From Echinostoma caproni (taxonomy: Eukaryota; Platyhelminthes; Trematoda; Plagiorchiida; Echinostomatidae), in assembly GCA_900618425.1 (NCBI GenBank), contig UZAN01040817.1, positions 13,621-27,897 on the forward strand: a DNA stretch of 14,277 nucleotides. Direction: 5' to 3'. The translations under genes and the position numbers were made by a program. Of this stretch, positions 1-7,800 are shown one piece after another (positions within the stretch are counted from its first letter, which is position 1; each line of letters starts with the position of its first letter). The notes under the pieces were generated by a model. It had not been told where the DNA came from. It ran no database searches and was given only the letters and a program-made list of their open reading frames with translations.

Positions 1-898
1 AGCGCGGACTGCAAGGCAGCAGCGATATTCCAGATGAGCCGGTGGCCAGTAGTTGGTTCATTCGCCTCTTCTGGAAAGCCTTGTCGAGCAATGGATATTG
101 ACGAGGAGCAGTGACCCTGTTTAGAGGCGGGCCACACTCGCCACGTCACAGCGCTGTCCGCAGATATATGTGGCGTTTTGTACGGAGAACCCTTGCCAGG
201 GGTAAACCCACCACATCCTCGAGCTCTGCCACTGATCGTCCGCGACCGTTAATTCGGAGGGCCGAGGCCCACCTTATTCACGCTTAGCCGTGAGATGACG
301 GCCGTTCCCCTATCCGCGACCTGGGGACGCGCTCGGTAGCATACAGCTCTGCTCTCCGAGGCTGCTCTATACGATATTGATGGTGTCTAAAAACATTTGA
401 ATGTTGTGCCGTTTCATGTGATCGAGCTAGTTCTAAGGCGGTCGGTAGGTGCAGACGTCTGTTTTCAAGAAGACGCTGTCGCACAACGCTTGACTGCATT
501 CTGCTTATGCAGGCGTCTCGTATGATGTCATCTCGATTATGTTCCGCCATCACGGCCTTGAAGTTACAATCTTTGAGCTTCTGAAAGAAGTGATGGAAAC
601 TTTGCTCTGGTTCCTGTTTGCCGGTAGCCAGTAGATACCGGGCGAACACCTCATTTGGCGGCTTGATAAGCATCTTTTCCAGGGTTTTCACAGCATCACT
701 GTACGATGTGCAATCCGAAACATAATCATAGATACTTGGAGTTATGTAATTGTACGGTAAATCCAATTTTTCGGGATCCTCAACCTCGATTTTAATAAGA
801 AATCTGTCGAAGGTACAAAACCAGTGCTCCCACATTTTCGAGGAATTAGGGGTGTTCGGGTCCGTATCAAACCTTTCGGTTCGGAGGTAGCGTTCCAT
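1..898 (-). pseudogene. gag: gag pseudogene of a Ty3/gypsy-like element (capsid part open, zinc knuckle broken)
   Basis: Gag would form the retrotransposon particle and package its RNA. The first 204 codons are open (ATG at 896-898 in a good context, gaaaATGg; stop TAA at 284-286). Recognisable capsid-type segments are the aromatic motif MWEHWFCTFDRF near residue 22, NEVFARYLLATGKQEP near residue 82, and RDACISRMQSSVVRQRLLEN near residue 126, followed by an Ala/His-rich helix. After the stop, zinc-knuckle remnants appear in two other frames. A first half with CGG lies near 200-215. A second half, NATYICGQRCDVA, lies near 140-175, where Tyr stands at an expected Cys and Asp at the expected His. 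A third frame stays open from about 230 to the window edge. At least two frame changes plus substitutions are therefore needed to explain the tract. The linker before CNF in the capsid also looks a few residues short for the family. Confidence 0.82.
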
Positions 899-947
899 TT
901 TCAGATCATTTGTATGTGGAATAAATTGNATTGATGTCAGAGACGAT

Positions 948-1098
948 TGTAGCAGCTGTTGAACAGGGAGAAGACAAAAGCCCGGTATCTAGGCTTTATT
1001 AAGCATGCAGGATGACAGGGGCTGAAAGGAATGGGGAGAAAATTTAGAGGAACGAGTATAAAATAATATGAAACAACAAGCAAGAGTTTAACATAACA
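948..1098 (-). repeat. Candidate 5' LTR of the gag-bearing element
   Basis: On the minus strand this stretch starts TGTTATGTTAAACTC and ends CAGCTGCTACA, giving the TGT...ACA termini usual for LTRs. It contains an AT-rich core (about 1053-1070) and an AATAAA polyadenylation signal (minus strand, 995-1000) about 47 nt before its 3' end, an order expected for promoter, R region and poly(A) site. It sits 49 nt upstream of the gag ATG. Its length of about 151 bp is short for an LTR. No convincing tRNA primer-binding site beginning TGG follows it, and the partner LTR is outside the window, so target-site duplication cannot be tested. The ends are therefore provisional; the outer end could also be at 1100. 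Confidence 0.45.
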
Positions 1099-2610
1099 CA
1101 GGGACTTCAAACGGATGTGGTCAAAACTCCAATTTACCTCTTTTGACCGTTACTTTTGTCTTATTCTATGATCCCTCTATAAGTTGCGATTTCTCCATTT
1201 CATATAAACGAAACAGTTATTGTTTCACCCCTGACTTGACTATCAACAATTCTGTTTTCACCGATATTATTCCGCGGTGCATGCATCCTGCCGTCCTTCA
1301 CTGCACTAACCCGACAATACGATCCCCTATGTGTGTATGCATGAAGAACAATCTTTTGCTTTTCAGACCACTCATCCCTTCCTTGATCTTGTCCCAGTTT
1401 TGTACAAACTCGAAACATGTCAATGATCATAGAGATCAAACAAATGTTTTGTCCGTCCTATTCCCATTATTCCCATCAGTTCCAAAGTCCTGGAGACCGT
1501 AATTACTGACTATCCGTAGTCTCTCATCATTGACCAGCTACGCTCGGCAGCCAGATTTGGTTTCACTGTGCATCTCGAAAAAATTCGTCCGTATTTAGTT
1601 CATTTTCAGTTCACAAAACCACCGACATGAACCGGTTTTTGTTTTTCAACTAGTTAATGTAAGAAGCAAAAAGCGGAGCCTCTTACGTTGCTCCGTTTCT
1701 TCCTGATCGTTTTATTGGTGATCCAGTGCTGGGTGGTTGCTTCATTTTTCCTCTTTTTTATCGTTATTTTGTATTATGTGAATCAAGCTGAACGTTCATC
1801 CATTTGGCTGCATTAAACCCATTTTGACTTTATTGTTGTGGTTCCTGTTTCTAGAATCTTGTCTTTGCCCCTCCCGTCACCTTTTCTGTTCAGTCGTCTT
1901 AGCGGGATATAGGCGACGAGTCATCCCTAGTTAATAACCGTTCTCACCTGTAGCTAAGCTGTGGAACGCCTCCCCCCCCCGCCATTTACGTTTGGCAAAA
2001 AATCAACAAACCAATTTAAACGTAATTTTTCTGCATCGCTCTCCGTTGATATACAGTGGGTGTTCAGACCATAGGATTTACCTATTGTACTGTAATTCCA
2101 CTTCATTATGTAATCCTACGGTCAACGAAAGGTGCGTGGAGTGTGAATAGATAGGAGCGCCCTATCTGTGCTTTTTGTTGATTTTTCATAGTTTTTATTG
2201 TGCTAAGTGAGACGGATCGAGGAACAATAAAGCTTTTTGAGAGGAATTTCGGAACCATTTTCCGTGGGATCTCTGATCACAAATAATCAACATCTCTAGT
2301 ACCCCATTTGCATATTTTGAAGAAATTGTCTAAAACATCACACAGTTCAGTTAACGCAAGAATCCGTTAGATTCATTAGACCATTTTTCAAATGCTTATT
2401 CCATTCCTTATTATAGTTCGAATGATCGTCACGCGGGGTTTGCCCGCTTCATTTCGATCGATCCATCCCATTCATGCAATAAATTTTTTCATTTGCTTTT
2501 TTTCAGATAATTAATTAATTAGCCGCTGCAAATATATTGCCGTGAAGCGTTCGTCAACAAAAGGAGTTATTCGAATTAGCTAGTCAACGGTTATTGAAAT
2601 TGCTCTAAAG
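1099..2610. other. Intergenic region upstream of EXOC4, no gene recognised
   Basis: This stretch separates the retroelement LTR from the EXOC4 start codon and should contain the EXOC4 promoter and 5' untranslated exon(s). I see no confident TATA box. The longest open frame (1143-1502, plus) has a Cys/Ser-rich translation without a recognisable domain. Structural details are a run of nine C at 1972-1980, an imperfect inverted repeat (2067-2081 against 2110-2123), a short hairpin around 1671-1697 (CGGAGC paired with GCTCCG), and an AT-rich ATTAATTAATTA tract near 2508-2522. No transcription start can be placed from sequence alone. Confidence 0.5.
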
Positions 2611-2613
2611 ATG
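2611..2613 (+). CDS. EXOC4: EXOC4 coding exon 1: the start codon alone
   Basis: The ATG (context taaagATG) is followed directly by a donor, gtaact. A pyrimidine-rich acceptor, tttttccttttag, ends at 2650, leaving a 37-nt intron. Splicing joins ATG to ACG CAA TCA, so the protein begins M-T-Q-S-S-Y. Unspliced, the ATG reads in a different frame (67 codons to 2814) that does not match Sec8, and the Sec8 frame has a TAG at 2648-2650 just upstream of exon 2. A spliced ATG is therefore the simplest start. The competing start is the ATG at 2669-2671 inside exon 2, which would drop the first seven residues and leave upstream out-of-frame ATGs in the mRNA. Confidence 0.65.
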
Positions 2614-4776
2614 GTAACTCTCTGTGCCCGTCTCATGTTTTTCCTTTTAGACGCAATCATCGTATCTCATGTCTTTCATCCGAAGTCTGATGGAAAAGTT
2701 AGTTTGTGCTTGCTGACTCACTATGCATTTTGTTCTGTAGTAGTTCCAAAGATATTCGGGAAAAGAAGAAACGTCAGCTGGAGTCAGATTTCACCGAAAC
2801 TGGTGTCGTTTTGAACACCTGTCTAAAAGGTACACATTATAGTTTGTCTCCATAATTGCAAACTTACTTTTTAATGTGCTTTCTAGAAAAGTTTTCGGAT
2901 GTCACAAAGATCCTGACTGTGTACAATAATGTTTCGGAACGGGTTTCAGGTTAGTTTTATTCTCGTCCAGTCGTCATCTTCCTCAATAGCGAATATGAAT
3001 GCGGTGGGAAAAATCAAACGTGATCTTTTCGAATGCAAAGGTTTGTTAAATTGCAATCGTGAGGAACTCAGACGACTGTGGCTCGAGTTAATTGAGCAAC
3101 GCCGATGCTTGGAGTTGATTGACGTGTTAGATAGACTTCGCAATACCCCGGACGCTTTAACAACCTTGGTCTCGGCTCGAGCGTGGCCCGAAGCGACAAA
3201 CCTACTCCTGTATGCCACTGAGTTGCTCAAGTCTGAAGTGGCCATTGTTCCAGCACTGCAAGTTGTTAAAACAGACCTCGCTCATAAACACAAGGTATAG
3301 CACACTGGTATCAATAGGTATTTCTCTGTTTATCGTTTTGTATTTCCTGGTGCACATGATTACTGAGTCATTTTTAGATCACTAATATTTCTTATCATTG
3401 GAGTTCTCAAATGGAACTCACAGCTGATTATATAGACAACTAACCTTTACATATTGGTATTGGGGCCTTTGGGCGTGTCACCTGTTTTATAGGGGATTAG
3501 CACTGAGAAACTGTTGGTGTTTTGACCCAATGAATTGTTGTCAACGGTTAGAGGCTATGAATAATATAGAGCTAAATGCCGTAAACAGTGGTGCTCATGC
3601 ATCAACTCACTTTCATCGCAACCTCAGTCTATTTGATTTCTCCGTTTTCATTTCGGCACTGCTCCCGGCTTTCTATATCCTCCGTCATCATGGTTCGAAC
3701 AAACAGACAACCGAATGATGGTAATCAAAAGTGCCAACGGAAAGTGTCAAGTTAATGATTGTACAAACTGTAACCGAATCTGCATTTTACACTTGTCTCA
3801 GACTGTGTCAGAGCAATTATTTTGCGAAAAATCTTTGACCATTCAATGATATGTTCGTACAAAAGATACTACTCAGACCAGTACATATGCCTTTTACAGC
3901 GATAATTGAAGCTCGCTTCACTGTATCTCGCTGTGCGATGATGATAATGCTGCTGCTGCTGCTGATGATGATGTGTGTGTTTGTGTATGTGTGGTGTGCG
4001 CGAAAACCGCAGTCCATCGAAGGCTGGTGTTCATTAAGATGGATCTTATGTTTCTAGGACGTAATTCACGTTTTTCAAATGAAAAATAAGTCCGTTCGTT
4101 CAATGAAGCCGGTTACCATGGATTTCTAGCCTGGATCCAGTTCGCACACTCTCTTGAGGGAAGAGGATTATAATTAGGAAGCTTCTACTCCCTAAGCGAA
4201 ACACCATCACCACGAGAAACCATTGAGTAAGAATGCTTCAGCAGATGCTTTGAGAAGGGCATTCCGTGGGAGCATTTTTGAGTTTAAGAGTGATACTAGG
4301 GTAAAATGGGGCTTTTTATCCAATATCTCATGCCAATTTTCCTTTTCTGTGATTCTCGTGCTTTGTATTTTACTTTTCTGTGATTGTCTTTAATCACACG
4401 GTATCATCCGATGCGGTAAATTTGGGTAAATATCTCAACACTTGGTACTTTACCATTTAGCTTTGCAGTAGTAATTCAGTTTTCGCGGGGACTAAAATGC
4501 GGTTGAACTAAAACAGCCGATACTATACGAAAACTGGCCAACTTTCTCTGAAACATGTAGGTTTCACAACCATGTGATGAATATGTACATATGTGTTCGT
4601 CACAATAACCTCATTTGCAACATCGGGTAATTTTGGAAAGAGAGCTTTTTCAGAGCCCGTCCATTGAGGAATCATTTCTATGATTCGCTGTTTTGTTGGT
4701 GGGCTAGAGACTACTAACGATAACATCATGACTTTATAGAGTATTTCATAATAAGCACCATATGAGTGATTCGACA

Positions 4777-4821
<45 letters not shown>

Positions 4822-7800
4822 CATCTAAATGTGGCTAACAGCCGAAGGTGTAAACCTTATAGTCAAGGGAATCTGTCTTCTCACCGACTGAACGATGTAT
4901 CAAAATATGGCCCAATGAGATAAACTTGCTAATAAACAAGATGACGGTCGAACTAATTTTCATCAAATTGACTGATGGTACCGGGATTCGAATCTTGGGA
5001 CTTGTGTGCCGTTACGGGTCAAAATGACAATGACTTAAGTCACTCAGTCACTACCAGATTACTGTACATTTTTATTAAATAGCTCGCTTATTATGTGCGT
5101 ATCTACATAGCATAACACAACCAAAGGCAACTATCAGAAGCGAGCACTTTGCGATTCGGGTCGGATAATTACACCAATCTCCACAGACACGGTACCAGAT
5201 TAACTACATATTTGAAGAATAGCATAATACCAGATTGATAATAGTACGATAAAAGTCGGAAACGGGTGATTTACGGATAATGTGTTATATACGCCGAGAC
5301 TCGTCAACATTTGTCCCATTTGCTTTCATCTAATCACGTGGCTGTTTCCGTTGTTTAGCTATCCTAATATCTCAGTTTTGTGTTTAATGGAGTTATTTCC
5401 GATGTGTGAGGATAAGCCGGCTTTATGATTGAATTCATTGAGGATACTGCAGAAACTGGTATCCCCAGTATTATTAGGTCTCTTTATTCGGGAATTTACC
5501 GCTAACCCATGCGCAGCCAAGTACTATCTGCAAAGCAACAGTGAGATAGCGGTGGCCTTATTTAATGGCAGACCGGAATCGCGCATCTTACACTACTTTC
5601 TACGGAGAGATCGCTCAGTGAATGAAAATCGGCCACATTCTCGGACATACTCACTGATCTTCTGCGACCGCTTATTCAGTACAACGATATTCACCTAGAG
5701 AACCTCTCACCTATTCCCTGTTCTATGGAAGCGCCGAGTAACAATTGGTTTCACTTAGACTTGTCGTAGCCTGGTCCAATATCTCAATTCGAACCATGAT
5801 GTCTAAGCTTTCATTTCTGTTACTCTTGTTTTTTTTCCATCTTTTTCAACCTGCTTTTTCTCAGTTTCAAATCGTTTCGCACATAACCGTTGGTTTATTT
5901 TTGTAACGAGTTCGCTATTGTTTTAAAAAGTCATGTTTGCTTGCATTTGGTCTGGTTACAGTTTATAGCGGAGCAGATGAAGAACGGATTACGTTCGCTG
6001 CTATATGATAAACCAACCAGTGTGGTTCTGGAGAAGTACCTGAAAGAACAGCATCATCGATCTGCCAACCAAGTGCAGAGCACAGAATCCTCTCCGGATA
6101 AATCGTTCACGTGAGTTTGCACCACTTGTGCTATAGAGTTTTCCGAGTAAAAGCTTTGCTTATTGTAGTTGTTGTTAGAACCATTTCTATCTCGGAATAA
6201 ACATTTGTATTTGCTGAACGCATCACTTAACAATGTACTGTTCGCATGGTAAAGTGGAGGGCCCTTAGCGAAATCTAATAAAGAATTTATTGTCTAAACA
6301 GTCCCACAGAGTACATTTTCAAATAGAACAAGGAGTGGCGAACAAGCTCGTTTTCAGTGATTCATAGTCATACCAAATACATCACAATAAATATTACGCT
6401 GTTTATATATAAATCAGTATTCAATCATAAAAACGCAAACAAATGTTTCGGGAAAGGGAAAATAACCTCATGGGTTATCTGGGGCTAAGTTCATCTTGGG
6501 ACCGGATATGGAATTCTCAATTATCTCAGCGTAATATTTATTGTGATGTATTTGGCATGACTACAAATCACTGAAAACAAGCTTGTTCGCCACCCCTTGT
6601 TCTATTTGAAAAGAATTTGTTCTTCGCAATATGTTGGGGAGGCGGGGTGTGTGTGTGTGTGTATATATAATTCTTGTTCTCATCCACTTCGTGCACAACA
6701 TCCCTCCTTGCTCAGGATGACTTTTACCTTATCCAGGTGTGCATATATATCCTTTTATTAGAAATTCAAACAAACATGACATCAGAACGAAGCTCAAACC
6801 AGTAAGTTATAGGGATATGGTGTCCTGTTTATCAGACAATATGCCCCCGTTCGACGAGGCCGATCATCCGAGATGTTCGATACACTTCGACACGCAATTA
6901 AGTCGGTTACCATTACCGAATCCAGAAAGGCATGAGTGCGGTTCTTATGTTTCTGACTGGCTGGTTTAAAATTAGATTTTCTGCCAGCATCCCCAGGTGA
7001 TTTGCTGATGATGACTCTGGCTGTTGTCTTTTCGTCCTGTCATTTTGGTTGCAAAATACCTCCGTCATCCGAAGATAGTAAGCGGGGGCTTCCTCAGCAG
7101 TGATTAGTTGAAACTCTCAATTATATTTCGCAAGATAAAATAAACGGGTGAACAGTCACAAACCAAGATGCTTATCCCCGGCCACACTCATCCTTTAGAA
7201 GGTGATGACTTTTGCTAATACACAAATAAGCCGCTTCGCCGGTTTCAGCCTCACCATAGACTGCACTAAACCGTTGAATGGCACGACCCATTCTACTATG
7301 TATTATTCAAGATGCATTCAGCAAAGTCGATAACCTCACGAAGATGTTCACTTCCAGTTTTTCAGTTTACATAACCGTTATCCATGCACTTTCATGTGAC
7401 GTTTGTTTTGTTGGTTTTGAGGTACCCATTTGGACGAAGGAGTAGAAGAAAGATCGGAATGTTGAAAGCGGTTTCAAACTGATAGCAGAGAATTCTGGTA
7501 GATTAAGTTTGCAAAGATTGTGAAATGTACGAATGCCACCGTTCATGACACTTATCTATCGGGTATGCCCATCCTAAGGTCCCCATCCACGAAATCCAAG
7601 GGGACCTATGAGACCGAGTCTCCTGGTTAGGTTTTTCACGCCGTGACCAGGTCTTAGTTTTGCCACTTTTGACTTCCATTTGTTAACTGACCCAGGAAGC
7701 ATCACATGCCGTGACAATGTATTTAGTGCCGTGCGCAACACACCCTAGTCAGCGTAATCTGTGGAGGTTGAACACATGCCCCGGTGGGCGACCGCGATTA

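Larger units (their letters stand above)
1..1098 (-). mobile_element. 5' end of a degenerate Ty3/gypsy-like LTR retrotransposon, truncated by the window edge
   Basis: Reading right to left on the minus strand, the order is a candidate 5' LTR (948-1098), a leader of about 49 nt, then gag from the ATG at 898 and on to the window edge. The protease, reverse transcriptase and integrase expected next would lie left of position 1 and cannot be assessed. The Gag type (capsid-like domain without clear matrix, then a zinc knuckle) fits the CsRn1-like Ty3/gypsy elements known from flukes; this family assignment is from memory. The coding part is broken downstream of residue 204, so this is an old or inactive copy. 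The element lies head-to-head with EXOC4, with its LTR about 1.5 kb upstream of the EXOC4 start codon and transcribing away from it. An ambiguous base (n) is at 929 in the leader. Confidence 0.75.
2614..2989 (+). other. EXOC4: Cluster of four mini-introns in the EXOC4 5' region
   Basis: The introns are 2614-2650 (37 nt), 2698-2740 (43 nt, or 46 nt with the second acceptor), 2830-2886 (57 nt) and 2950-2989 (40 nt). All begin GT and end AG, and all are required to keep the Sec8 frame. Very short introns near the 5' ends of genes, followed by long ones downstream, are a known feature of schistosome and other fluke genes. Confidence 0.85.
3295..5961 (+). other. EXOC4: EXOC4 intron 5 (2667 nt) with repeats
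   Basis: The intron is bounded by gtatag and ggttacag, phase 0 on both sides. It holds a compound trinucleotide/GT repeat (3937-3998), a (TA)n microsatellite (4778-4818), a tRNA-like repeat fragment (about 4970-5065) and several copies of ACCAGATT (near 5053, 5195 and 5230). An 89-codon open frame at 5429-5698 has no recognisable family and no splice signals that fit Sec8. No further Sec8 exon is needed here, because exons 5 and 6 join close to colinearly with the human protein. Confidence 0.75.

Noticed and set aside
1143..1502. 119-codon plus-strand open frame upstream of EXOC4
   Set aside because: No domain, no splice or expression signal, and an equally open minus-strand frame overlaps it; fits chance in non-coding DNA.
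2560..2611. Trans-splicing (spliced leader) acceptor just before the EXOC4 ATG
   Set aside because: Flukes use spliced leaders, and an AG occurs at 2579-2580 (attagctag), but nothing in the sequence separates a trans-splice acceptor from a chance AG.
2611..2814. 67-codon open frame from the EXOC4 ATG read without splicing
   Set aside because: It crosses exon 2 and the next intron in the wrong frame; the Sec8 match appears only after removing the introns.
2946..3245. 99-codon minus-strand open frame
   Set aside because: Antisense shadow of EXOC4 exon 5, which has a clear Sec8 match on the plus strand.
4523..4822. Minus-strand frame with an Ile-Tyr repeat
   Set aside because: The frame is created by the (TA)n microsatellite.
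5429..5698. 89-codon plus-strand frame in intron 5 as an extra EXOC4 exon or separate gene
   Set aside because: No similarity to Sec8, exons 5 and 6 already join in phase 0 with near-colinear alignment, and no known domain is visible.
6739..6969. 76-codon plus-strand frame in intron 6 as a gene
   Set aside because: No recognisable family and no fitting splice sites; kept only as part of the intron description.
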